Below, piece after piece: positions 34,386-41,331 of a stretch of DNA of 53,183 nucleotides. Each line of letters begins with the position of its first letter. The first letter of the stretch is position 1. The translations under genes were made by a program, and so were the position numbers. A model generated the notes under the pieces. The model was not told where the DNA came from. It searched no databases and saw only the letters and a list, made by a program, of their open reading frames with translations. Source of the stretch: an alpha proteobacterium L41A (GTDB lineage Bacteria; Pseudomonadota; Alphaproteobacteria; Caulobacterales; Caulobacteraceae); the NCBI GenBank assembly GCA_000335735.1, contig AMYY01000024.1, positions 1-53,183 of the forward strand, read 5' to 3'.

Positions 34386-34565
34386 ATGATGCGCTGGGCA
34401 ATTATCTTCCTCGTCGTGGCCTTGGTCGCGGCCGTGCTGGGCTTCGGCGGCATTGCGAACTTCTCGTTCGAGATCGCCAAGTTCGTCGCCGTCGTCGCGA
34501 TCATCCTGTTCGTCATCGCTCTGGTGGCCGGCGGACTACGTGGACGGGGTTCGCCGCGACTATAG
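34386..34565 (+). CDS. DUF1328 (YtjA-like) small membrane protein
   Basis: A 59-residue protein with two transmembrane helices: WAIIFLVVALVAAVLGF (about residues 4-20), then GIANFSFEIAKFV and VVAIILFVIALVAGG. This is the DUF1328/YtjA family, small membrane proteins often found in stress regulons. The start at 34386 follows AGGAGAG by about 8 bases (the next codon is also ATG). It lies after its own EcfG-type promoter and before a strong terminator, so it forms a single-gene transcript. No biochemical role is known. Confidence 0.88.
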   Translation: MMRWAIIFLVVALVAAVLGFGGIANFSFEIAKFVAVVAIILFVIALVAGGLRGRGSPRL

Positions 34566-34589
34566 GCCTTCGGACGTAATATCGAGAGA

Positions 34590-34618
34590 GGGGCGGGCTC
34601 AGGTTCCGCCCCTTTTTT
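34590..34618 (+). terminator. Rho-independent terminator after DUF1328 gene
   Basis: GGGGCGG (34590-34596) pairs with CCGCCCC (34606-34612) across a 9-base loop, followed by six T (34613-34618). It begins 24 bases after the stop. Confidence 0.88.
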
Positions 34619-34641
34619 GTGCCAGATTACGAGTAAAAAAG

Positions 34642-34660
34642 AACTTTACATCACAAAGTT
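34642..34660. promoter_or_regulatory. Palindrome AACTTT-N7-AAAGTT, candidate operator
   Basis: AACTTT (34642-34647) and AAAGTT (34655-34660) are perfect inverted copies with a 7-base spacer, 42 bases before a membrane-protein gene that is followed by a winged-helix regulator. The AT-rich palindrome stands out against the GC-rich surroundings and is a good candidate for autoregulation by that regulator. Confidence 0.5.
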
Positions 34661-34701
34661 TGCAGGTGATGCTGTCTCATCGGTTCGAGGAGGAGAGCAT
34701 T

Positions 34702-35325
34702 ATGACCCGCGACACCCAAGCCATTCACGACGACATCGCCTATATGCGCAGCCTGGCCCACGAGGGCCGCCATGCGCCGCTGTTGGCCGGCCCGATCCTG
34801 GTGACGGCCGGCATCGTGTTCGGAACGACCAGTCTGATCCAATGGGCCATCCAGTCCGGGCTCGTGCGGCTCAATCCCTGGTCCCAGCTGTGGGTTTGGA
34901 TCGTCGCCGCGGTGGTGTTCGCCGTCGCCCTGACTTTCCTGATCGGCCGCATCAAGTCGAAGCCCGGCGTCAACTCGGCCGGCAATAAGGCGGTCAGCGC
35001 GGCGTGGGAGGGCGTGGGTTATGGCATCTTCGTCACATGGTTGGCGTTGGTGGCCCTGTCCCTGAAGACCGGACAGTGGTCATGGATGGCGGTCATGCCG
35101 ACCGTGGTCCTGGTCGCGTATGGTTCGGCCTGGATGATCGGGGCGGCGATGACGCGGACGCGCTGGATGTCCTACACGGCCTTGGCTTCCTACGTCGGCG
35201 CCGTCGCCGTCGCCTGGTTCATGGGCAGCGCCACGATCTATCCGGTCTTCGCCGTGATCCTGTTGGCCGTCGCGCTGGTCCCGGGCATCGTCCTGATGCG
35301 TCAGGAACCGTCGGAGGTGGTCTGA
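34702..35325 (+). CDS. Integral membrane protein, co-encoded with winged-helix regulator
   Basis: A 207-residue membrane protein with about six transmembrane helices in pairs: LLAGPILVTAGIVFGTTSLI, LWVWIVAAVVFAVALTFLI, a segment around GIFVTWLALVALSL, WMAVMPTVVLVAYGSAWMIG, YTALASYVGAVAVAWFMG and YPVFAVILLAVALVPGIVL. The N-terminus (TRDTQAIHDDIAYMRSLAHEG) is cytoplasmic-looking. The start ATG follows GAGGAGGAGAG, a very strong ribosome-binding site. It is followed after two bases by a small winged-helix regulator; this pairing recurs in proteobacteria and the membrane protein may act as its sensor or anti-regulator. No function is known. Confidence 0.75.
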   Translation: MTRDTQAIHDDIAYMRSLAHEGRHAPLLAGPILVTAGIVFGTTSLIQWAIQSGLVRLNPWSQLWVWIVAAVVFAVALTFLIGRIKSKPGVNSAGNKAVSAAWEGVGYGIFVTWLALVALSLKTGQWSWMAVMPTVVLVAYGSAWMIGAAMTRTRWMSYTALASYVGAVAVAWFMGSATIYPVFAVILLAVALVPGIVLMRQEPSEVV

Positions 35326-35327
35326 GC

Positions 35328-35630
35328 ATGGCCGACGACTTCGACATCAGCCGGATCGACGACGTCATTCACGGGCGCATCCGGCTGGGGATCATGGCTT
35401 TTCTGTCCGGGGCCGGATCGGCCGACTTCACCACCCTGAAGACCCGGTTGCAGACGACGGACGGCAATCTTTCGGTCCATCTGCGAAAGCTGGAAGAGGC
35501 GGGGTTCGTCGCCGTCTCCAAGCGTTTCAACGGTCGCAAGCCGCTGACGGAGGCCAGTCTGACCGATCAGGGACGCGACGCCTTCGTCGCCTATCTGGAT
35601 GCGATGGCGGGCCTGCTGCCAGAGCGGTGA
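35328..35630 (+). CDS. Winged-helix transcriptional regulator (HTH_34-like)
   Basis: A 100-residue DNA-binding protein. HGRIRLGIMAFLSGAGSADF is helix 1 and the turn, TLKTRLQTTDGNLSVHLRKLEEAGFV the recognition helix region, and SKRFNGRKPLTEASLTDQGRDAF the wing and last helix. This matches the winged-helix DNA-binding domain family PF13601 (HTH_34), close to MarR/ArsR. There is no ligand-binding extension, so the signal may come through the membrane protein two bases upstream. It probably binds the AACTTT/AAAGTT palindrome ahead of the operon, which is inference from position. Confidence 0.85.
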   Translation: MADDFDISRIDDVIHGRIRLGIMAFLSGAGSADFTTLKTRLQTTDGNLSVHLRKLEEAGFVAVSKRFNGRKPLTEASLTDQGRDAFVAYLDAMAGLLPER

Positions 35631-35651
35631 ACATAGGCTAGAAGCGCGGTC

Positions 35652-36431
35652 ATGACTGACCGCTTTCACGCCTTCGAGGCTATCGACAACTTTCGCGACT
35701 ATGGCGACTACGCTACGGCGGCCGGGCGGCGCGTGCAGCCAGGCCGTCTGCTGCGTTCGGCCCACCACGCCCGCGCCAGCGAGGCGGATCTGGAGCGACT
35801 GAAGGCGCTGGATATTGGGGCCGTGGTCGATCTGAGGCGACCCGGCGAGCGCCGCGACCAGCCGTCGCGTCGGCCTGAAGGCTTCAGCGGGCAGGTCATC
35901 GAAGGCGGCGTGGATGACGGCGCCGAGGCGCCGCACATCACCTTTCTGAAGACCGCCGACCTGACGCCGGACTCCGGGCGGCGCTTCATGATCCAGACCT
36001 ATCGCGCCCTGCCGTTCGACCCGTCGCATCAGGACGTGTTCGGCCGCTATTTTCAGGCCCTGGCGGATCAAGATCGGCCGGTGGTGATCCATTGCGCCGC
36101 GGGGAAGGATCGGACGGGTTTTCTCGCCGCCCTGACCCACCATCTGCTGGGCGTGTCGCGCGACGAGATGGTCGAGGACTATCTGCTGACCAATACCGCC
36201 GTCGATCTGGCGGGTCGGGCGCCCGGGATCGCCAGACAGCTGCACAAGATGACGGGTCGGGTCGCGTCGGACGATGCGATCGTGGCCTTCCTGGGGGTCG
36301 AGGCCGCCTATCTGGAATCCGCCTTCGCCGAGGTCGAGGCGCGGCACGGATCGGTGGACGCCTATCTGAAAGAGGCGCTGGGCGTCGATGCGGCGCGGCG
36401 TGATCGGATCGTGGAGCGGCTGACCGCGTGA
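35652..36431 (+). CDS. Tyrosine-protein phosphatase (Y_phosphatase3 type)
   Basis: A 259-residue phosphatase of the bacterial atypical PTP group (PF13350-like). The P-loop signature HCAAGKDRTG gives nucleophile Cys148 and Arg154. The N-terminal part has NFRDYGDYATAAGRRVQPGRLLRSA and VVDLRRPGER, with DLR as the conserved strand-loop. DLR.PGE plus a long insertion before the P-loop is typical of the group, which may act on phosphotyrosine or phosphoinositides. ATG 35652 follows GAAGCGCGGTC. It ends in a four-base overlap with the pabB GTG, so the two genes are co-translated, an odd pairing with no evident metabolic link. Confidence 0.85.
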   Translation: MTDRFHAFEAIDNFRDYGDYATAAGRRVQPGRLLRSAHHARASEADLERLKALDIGAVVDLRRPGERRDQPSRRPEGFSGQVIEGGVDDGAEAPHITFLKTADLTPDSGRRFMIQTYRALPFDPSHQDVFGRYFQALADQDRPVVIHCAAGKDRTGFLAALTHHLLGVSRDEMVEDYLLTNTAVDLAGRAPGIARQLHKMTGRVASDDAIVAFLGVEAAYLESAFAEVEARHGSVDAYLKEALGVDAARRDRIVERLTA

Positions 36432-37741
36432 GCGAGGTTTTCAGCCACACCGTCGCGCGTGACGCGCCTTGGGTCGATCCGGTCGCCGTGGCGGCGGGTC
36501 TCGGCGGCGGCGACGGCGCCTTGGCCCTGTTGTCGGACGGCGGGCCGGGCGGCCGCTGGAGCCATGTCGCCCAGGCGCCAGACGTGGTCCGGGTCGGACC
36601 GGTGGATGACGCCGCGCCGTTCCAAGAGCTGCGTGATCCGGTGTTCGCCGCGGGCGTCGTCGGTCTGGCGGCCTATGACGCAGGCGCCCGGCCGGCCACC
36701 GGACCGCGCGAGACGGTCTGGCCCGATCTGATGCTGGCGCGCTATCCCGCCATGCTGAGCTTCGATCATCAACGGCGCTCAGTGTGCGCCACAGGGCGAG
36801 GCGCGACGGCGGAGAAGGCGACGGCGGCGGCCGAGCGGGCTCTGACCTGGCTGGCGACAGCCGCACCGGTCGTGACCCCCTCCGCGCCGGCCGACCGGTT
36901 CGAGGCCGAGGCGCCGGCGAGCGCCTATCGCGATGCGGTCGCGGATGTGGTGGAGCGCATCGCGGCGGGGGAGCTGTTTCAGGCCAATATCGCCCGGGCC
37001 TGGTCGGGCGAGCTGAAGCCCGGCCGCGATCCGTTCGAGGTCTTCCTGCGGCTGCAAAAGGAGCGGGCGTCGCCGTTCGGGGCCTATTGGCGGGTCGGGG
37101 ATCGGGCGCTGGTGTCGAACTCGCCCGAGCTGTTTCTCGCCTTCGATACGACGGACCGCAGCATCGAGGCCCGGCCGATCAAGGGGACGCGGCCGCGTGC
37201 GGACGACCCCGATCAAGACCATGCCCTGGCGAGCGAGCTTCGGGCCAGCCTTAAGGATAGGGCGGAAAATCTGATGATCGTGGATCTGATGCGCAATGAT
37301 CTGGCGCGCGTGTCACGGCCCGGATCGGTTCAGGTGCAAACGCTGTTCGAGGTTGAACACCACCCGACGGTGCACCACCTGGTCTCGACCGTGACCGCCG
37401 AGGCCGAGCAAGGCGTCGGGCCCGCCGATCTGCTGGAGGCGACCTTTCCGCCGGGTTCAATCACCGGCGCGCCCAAACATCAGGCGATGAAGGTGATCGC
37501 CGCGCACGAGCCGCCGCGCGGTCCCTGGTGCGGGTCGTTGTTCCTCATCGGCGACGGCGGCGCGATGACGGCTTCGGTGCTGATCCGAACGGCCGGATTC
37601 GTGATGAAAGACGGCGTGTGGACCTATCGCACACTGGCCGGCGCCGGCATCGTCGCGGACAGCGATCCTGCCGCCGAGGAGGCCGAAACGAAGGCGAAGA
37701 TCTCGGCGCTGCGGCAGGCGCTGATTGGCCCGTCAGCCTAG
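36428..37741 (+). CDS. pabB: Aminodeoxychorismate synthase component I
   Basis: A 437-residue chorismate-binding enzyme that, with a PabA-type glutaminase, makes 4-amino-4-deoxychorismate for folate. Key segments: PIKGTRPRADDPDQD (lysine of the PIKGT motif is diagnostic for aminodeoxychorismate synthase over anthranilate synthase), ENLMIVDLMRNDLARVS, TFPPGSITGAPK and GAGIVADSDPAAEEAET. The GTG at 36428 overlaps the phosphatase stop. The N-terminal half is less conserved, as usual. No pabA or pabC is next to it. Its stop overlaps the TadG-like gene on the other strand by four bases. Confidence 0.93.
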   Translation: MSEVFSHTVARDAPWVDPVAVAAGLGGGDGALALLSDGGPGGRWSHVAQAPDVVRVGPVDDAAPFQELRDPVFAAGVVGLAAYDAGARPATGPRETVWPDLMLARYPAMLSFDHQRRSVCATGRGATAEKATAAAERALTWLATAAPVVTPSAPADRFEAEAPASAYRDAVADVVERIAAGELFQANIARAWSGELKPGRDPFEVFLRLQKERASPFGAYWRVGDRALVSNSPELFLAFDTTDRSIEARPIKGTRPRADDPDQDHALASELRASLKDRAENLMIVDLMRNDLARVSRPGSVQVQTLFEVEHHPTVHHLVSTVTAEAEQGVGPADLLEATFPPGSITGAPKHQAMKVIAAHEPPRGPWCGSLFLIGDGGAMTASVLIRTAGFVMKDGVWTYRTLAGAGIVADSDPAAEEAETKAKISALRQALIGPSA

Positions 37742-38289
37742 CAGTCGGAACAGACGATCAAATCTGTCGTGCGAGGACGAAGATAAGCCATGCGTTTGAA
37801 CCGCGTGGCGGCGGGCGCGATCTGATCGAAGGGCGAGTCGAAGTCGTAGTTGGCCTCGGCGATGATGACCGACTCCCCTTCGGCCAACATGTCGTCGGGC
37901 ACCTTGGCTTCCGCCACCGTGAGCTTGCTTGCGATACCTTTCCCGATGCTCCAGTCCACTCGGTAGGTGGTCGCGTTGACCCGCGTGACGCTGCTGACCC
38001 TTTGCGTCAGGGTGGTCGTGGCGAAGGGGGACATGATGACGTCGCCTATGGCGAACACGTCGTCGATCTGGCTTTTGACGAACTTGTCGTTCTGAGAGGT
38101 CAGGTCAGCGACCATGGCTGCGACGTGATCGGTGCGCTTCAAGGCCATATAGGCCTGACAGTATTCGACCATGGCGAAATACATCACGATCAGGACCGGC
38201 GCCAGGAAGGCGAATTCGATGGCGGCGACGCCACGCGTATCGCGCGCTAGCCGCTTCCAGACGTGACGTTCGAGGGGCTTAGGACGCAT
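37738..38289 (-). CDS. TadG/TadE-like pilus assembly protein
   Basis: A 183-residue pseudopilin-like protein. The N-terminal segment DTRGVAAIEFAFLAPVLIVMY has the prepilin-like Gly followed by a Glu at the fifth place after it (VAAIEF), then one transmembrane helix. The remaining about 130 residues form an external domain ending TDLIVCSDC, with two cysteines at the very end. It has only one transmembrane helix and is shorter than classic TadG, so TadE/TadG-like is the safest name. It overlaps the next minus-strand gene (38279) by 11 bases. It belongs to the Flp pilus cluster though transcribed opposite to cpa genes. Confidence 0.82.
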   Translation of the reverse strand: MRPKPLERHVWKRLARDTRGVAAIEFAFLAPVLIVMYFAMVEYCQAYMALKRTDHVAAMVADLTSQNDKFVKSQIDDVFAIGDVIMSPFATTTLTQRVSSVTRVNATTYRVDWSIGKGIASKLTVAEAKVPDDMLAEGESVIIAEANYDFDSPFDQIAPAATRFKRMAYLRPRTTDLIVCSDC

Positions 38290-38824
38290 TCCAGGGCTCG
38301 TTCTGGAAAGCCGTCGCCGTGGTCAGCAGCACCTTTCCAACGCCGACGCGCGACACGGCCTGGCTGACGAACGGCGTCGCGAGGGGGTGCACGTACCAGA
38401 CGCGCACCAGGATGATGTTTCCCGGTTTGCCGCCGTCATAGATGGTCTTGGTGTCGTCGATCGCGCCGTTTGCGACCGGGTCGGTCGTGTCCGGTCGCGA
38501 GAAGGCCGGGATCACCCGCACATCGACGGTCGCGCGGCTGGTGCAGTCGTTCTTGAACAGGATCATGCGATTGCACAGTTCCGTCTTGAACGCCGCCTTG
38601 TCGAAACGCCTTGCATCCGCCTGCCCCGTGCGGATGAGGCGTCCGCTTTCCATGGTCGCCGTCTCCAGAACGGAATCCAGGATGAAGACCACCCCAAGCT
38701 CAAGGATCGAGAAGATCATCAGGAAGAACGGGATTGCGACCATGGCGAACTCCACGGCCGCCGCGCCTTCGCGCCGTCGCTTGGAGCGCGCGGTCCGTGA
38801 CTTCGACGATCTCCAGAAAGCCAT
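38279..38824 (-). CDS. TadE-like pilus assembly protein
   Basis: A 181-residue minor pseudopilin. RREGAAAVEFAMVAIPFFLMI has the cleavage-like Gly and the Glu (AAAVEF) as in TadE, followed by a single transmembrane helix (FFLMIFSILELGVVFIL). The external domain contains ELCNRMILFKNDC and ends NEPWNAS. ATG 38824 is used; a GTG just before it at 38827 is possible. It overlaps the TadG-like gene by 11 bases and starts 10 bases after the CpaC-N-like gene, forming a three-gene minus-strand operon with it. Confidence 0.85.
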   Translation of the reverse strand: MAFWRSSKSRTARSKRRREGAAAVEFAMVAIPFFLMIFSILELGVVFILDSVLETATMESGRLIRTGQADARRFDKAAFKTELCNRMILFKNDCTSRATVDVRVIPAFSRPDTTDPVANGAIDDTKTIYDGGKPGNIILVRVWYVHPLATPFVSQAVSRVGVGKVLLTTATAFQNEPWNAS

Positions 38825-38833
38825 CACCCGTGA

Positions 38834-39256
38834 TCAGGGCGCGGTAGGCGCGGGGGCCGCCGATGAGGACGAGGATCGGACGCTGGGGGTGCAGGAAACA
38901 CCGCAAGCCATTTCGGTGGCCTGGGCGCCGCGCCAGACCCGAACCGAGCCGGTCGAGCCGCCGGTCACCACCACTTCGCGCTGAAACAGGGTGCGGCCGA
39001 CGCCGTCAACCGCGACCACTTCGGTCACGCCATAGCCCTTGCCGACGATGAACATGGTGTTGGCGTCAACCAGTGAGACGTCGGCGATCTGAGGATTGCC
39101 GACGATGATGGAAGCGGCGGCCCCCCGAAGTTGAACGCGCGCGGAGCGGTCGATCTCGACGTTGAGCGCGCCGTCCTGGGCGTTCGCGGCCAAGGGGGCG
39201 GCCAGTGGCGCGGCGAGAAGGGCCGCAGAGAGCAGAAGGGACGAGATGCGAGACAT
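38834..39256 (-). CDS. Stand-alone CpaC N-terminal-like pilus protein
   Basis: A 140-residue exported protein that matches just the N-terminal domain of pilus secretins (T2SS-T3SS_pil_N type). Signal peptide MSRISSLLLSAALLAAPLA ends near ANA. The domain reads VEIDRSARVQLRGAAASIIV, GNPQIADVSLVDANTMFIVG and KGYGVTEVVAVDGVGRTLFQ, closely paralleling CpaC at 41328 (VSNPQVAEAMLHSPRRITVI). The C-terminus has two cysteines (ACGVSC) and a Ser/Ala/Pro tail. It lacks the secretin barrel, so it may be an accessory periplasmic subunit, comparable to CpaI-like proteins of Caulobacter (recalled, not checked). It is the first gene of the minus-strand pilus operon. Confidence 0.82.
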   Translation of the reverse strand: MSRISSLLLSAALLAAPLAAPLAANAQDGALNVEIDRSARVQLRGAAASIIVGNPQIADVSLVDANTMFIVGKGYGVTEVVAVDGVGRTLFQREVVVTGGSTGSVRVWRGAQATEMACGVSCTPSVRSSSSSAAPAPTAP

Positions 39257-39492
39257 CGGCGGCTCTTGAGAGTGGCGCGTGCGAACGCGGACGCGCGCAT
39301 GATGCGGCGGTGATCCTCAACAAAGGCTGAAGCGCGGGAATGGAAATTTTCTTTGGTAAATCGAGGCGTAACCAAACCTCGTAGCTCTGATTTAACGGGG
39401 CTCTGGCAGTTTGATCCTGCGTTTGGGGGTCAAGCGGGCTACCGGCTCCCCCCGCCAAGTTGCTCGCTAGACCATTTGAAAAGGACCTACCC

Positions 39493-39669
39493 ATGACCAA
39501 GTTCATCTCGCGCTTCGCCAAAGACGAATCGGGCGCCACCGCCATCGAATACGGCCTGATCGCTGCTCTGATCGCCGTCGCCCTGATCACCGTGCTCGGC
39601 ACCATGAGCGGCCAGCTGAAGGCCACCTTCACCAAGGTCGAGAACTCGCTGAAGGCCGCTAACGCCTAA
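39493..39669 (+). CDS. pilA: Flp/PilA type IVb pilin
   Basis: A 58-residue Flp-type major pilin. The leader MTKFISRFAKDESG ends at Gly14, after which the mature pilin starts ATAIEYGLIAALIAV, including the diagnostic Glu5-Tyr6 pair and a single hydrophobic helix used for assembly. CpaA encoded downstream should cleave and process it. ATG 39493 is chosen because AAAAGGACC lies just before it. It is followed by a very strong hairpin terminator, so most transcripts end after the pilin and only some read into cpaA, a usual way to raise pilin over machinery. Confidence 0.93.
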   Translation: MTKFISRFAKDESGATAIEYGLIAALIAVALITVLGTMSGQLKATFTKVENSLKAANA

Positions 39670-39698
39670 GACGCGCGACAGATCTCCCAATCTGTCGG

Positions 39699-39730
39699 AA
39701 GGGCCGGGACGCAAGTCCCGGCCCTTTTCG
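39699..39730 (+). terminator. Strong terminator/attenuator between pilA and cpaA
   Basis: AAGGGCCGGGAC (39699-39710) pairs perfectly with GTCCCGGCCCTT (39715-39726) around a GCAA (GNRA) tetraloop, followed by TTCG. It lies 29 bases after the pilin stop and likely limits cpa expression relative to pilin. Confidence 0.85.
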
Positions 39731-39767
39731 CATGGCGGCAACCCAACCTTAAGTCCTGTCGGACAAG

Positions 39768-40295
39768 ATGTCGGTCATGGACATTCTGCTGCTCATTCTG
39801 CTTGGCGTATTTCCCGCCCTGGTGATCGTCGGGGGGCTGCACGACCTCATCACCATGAAGATCCCGAACTGGATCTCTCTGGCCTTGGTCGGGGCCTTCT
39901 TCCCCATCGCCTTTCTGGTCGGGGCGGCGCCGATGGATGTCGCCATCCACTCCGGGGTCGGCTTCGCGGCCTTGCTGGTCGGGATGGGCATGTTCGCCGC
40001 CGGCTGGATCGGCGGAGGCGACGCCAAGCTGCTGGCGGCCAGCTGTCTTTGGATGGGCGTCAGCGGGCTGGCGCCGTTCCTGATCTGGACGGGCCTCGCC
40101 GGGGGCGCCTTCTGTCTGCTGCTCATGGCGGCGCGTCAGTATTTTCCGATGGTCGCCCCGTCGGTGTCTCAGGGGTGGGTCATCAATCTGATGCAGCCCA
40201 AGGGGGATATCCCTTATGGCGTCGCCATCGCCATCGGCGCCCTGCTTGCGCTGCCAGAAAGCGGCTTGCTGCTGACCTTCGCGTCGGGTCGCTGA
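39768..40295 (+). CDS. cpaA: Prepilin peptidase CpaA/TadV
   Basis: A 175-residue integral membrane aspartic peptidase that processes Flp prepilin and pseudopilins. The two catalytic aspartates are Asp26 (GLHDLITMKIPNW) and Asp85 in GGGDAKLL, the GxGD motif. Several hydrophobic helices surround them. It lacks the N-methylation domain of PilD, as TadV-type enzymes do. The start may be ATG 39768 or 39777 (MDILLLILLG). It is the first machinery gene after the pilin terminator. Confidence 0.93.
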   Translation: MSVMDILLLILLGVFPALVIVGGLHDLITMKIPNWISLALVGAFFPIAFLVGAAPMDVAIHSGVGFAALLVGMGMFAAGWIGGGDAKLLAASCLWMGVSGLAPFLIWTGLAGGAFCLLLMAARQYFPMVAPSVSQGWVINLMQPKGDIPYGVAIAIGALLALPESGLLLTFASGR

Positions 40296-40330
40296 AGCTG
40301 AATTGCCTGACGTTCGGGGCGCTTAGGAAG

Positions 40331-40360
40331 CGTTAACCCGCAGGGCCCATGATCGTTAAC
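40331..40360. repeat. Two CGTTAAC copies upstream of cpaB
   Basis: CGTTAAC occurs at 40331-40337 and 40354-40360 (23 bases start to start), and the second is part of the palindrome CGTTAACG. TTAA cores recall half-sites of CtrA, which controls pilus genes in Caulobacter, but the expected 7-base spacing is not met. Promoter function for cpaB is a guess. Confidence 0.3.
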
Positions 40361-40413
40361 GGTAGGCGTCGGGGGATGAATCCGAAACAGAGCGCCCGCT
40401 GGAGACATCCTGG

Positions 40414-41331
40414 ATGAAGCCCGCCCGCATCGTCGTCATCTGCATCGCCGCCGTGTCGGCCATCGGTCTGGCCCTGGTGGTCCGCGCCATGGGGTCGTCG
40501 TCGAACGAGCCGGCCGCACCCGCCGCCGCCGCGCCGGTCGAAGTCCGGCCCATGACCAAGGTGCTGGTCGCCGCCAAGGATCTGGAACCCGGCAAGCGTC
40601 TGGTCGAGGCTGACCTGGCCTGGAAAGACTGGCCGGTGGACGAGGTCAATCCGATCTTCATTACCGACGGCACGACGCCGGTCCAGGCAAAGCCTGTCGC
40701 GGAAAATGCGACCGAGAAGGCGACCGACGCCGTCGCCCGTGTCGCCAAGGCGGCGACGGAACTGGCCACCACCGGCGCCAAGTCCGACTATATCGGCTCG
40801 GTGGTCCGCGAACCCATTCTGGCCGGTGAGCCGATCGTGTCGCGCAAGATTGTGCGCGCCGGCGACAGCGGCTATCTGGCCGCCTATCTGGAACCGGGCA
40901 TGCGGGCGATGGCCATCGCCGTCACGGTGGAATCCGCAGCCGGCGGGTTCATCCTGCCGGGCGATCGGGTCGACGTGGTGCTGACCGCCGAAACCAGCCG
41001 CAACGGCGCCGTGGAAGGCGCGACCAGGTCCAAGTTCGCCTCGGGCGTCGTGTTGCAGAACATCAAGGTCCTGGCCATCGACCAGGCGACCCGCGTCGGC
41101 GACGACGCCCAGGCCGTGGTCGGCGCGACTGCGACGCTTGAAGTCCGACCGCAGGATTCCGTCTTGCTGGCCCAGGCCAAGTCAGAGGGCGAGTTGTCCC
41201 TGTCCCTGCGCTCCTATGCCGATACCGCAGGGCCGTCCGGCGCCACGCGCCGCCCCGTTGCGGCCGTGTCCCAACCCAAGGCCGTGCGCATCTATCGCGG
41301 CGGCGCGCCCGAAGTGGTGGCCGTGCCATGA
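40414..41331 (+). CDS. cpaB: Flp pilus assembly protein CpaB/RcpC
   Basis: A 305-residue protein with an N-terminal membrane anchor (ARIVVICIAAVSAIGLALVV) and a periplasmic SAF-type domain beginning KVLVAAKDLEPGKRLVEADL, later VREPILAGEPIVSRKIV. The middle contains a 30-residue alanine-rich insert (ATEKATDAVARVAKAATELA). MAIAVTVESAAGGFILPGDR and VDVVLTAE are the conserved RcpC/CpaB block. The stop overlaps the cpaC start by four bases (ATGA). The role is in the periplasmic part of the Tad secretion system; it may bind peptidoglycan or modulate the secretin. Confidence 0.92.
   Translation: MKPARIVVICIAAVSAIGLALVVRAMGSSSNEPAAPAAAAPVEVRPMTKVLVAAKDLEPGKRLVEADLAWKDWPVDEVNPIFITDGTTPVQAKPVAENATEKATDAVARVAKAATELATTGAKSDYIGSVVREPILAGEPIVSRKIVRAGDSGYLAAYLEPGMRAMAIAVTVESAAGGFILPGDRVDVVLTAETSRNGAVEGATRSKFASGVVLQNIKVLAIDQATRVGDDAQAVVGATATLEVRPQDSVLLAQAKSEGELSLSLRSYADTAGPSGATRRPVAAVSQPKAVRIYRGGAPEVVAVP

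Noticed and set aside
39257..39492. CtrA box or sigma-54 promoter upstream of pilA (TGGCAG..TGC; GTAA/TTTAAC cores)
   Set aside because: The -24/-12 spacing is wrong for sigma-54, and the TTAA-like cores are not spaced by 7 bases.
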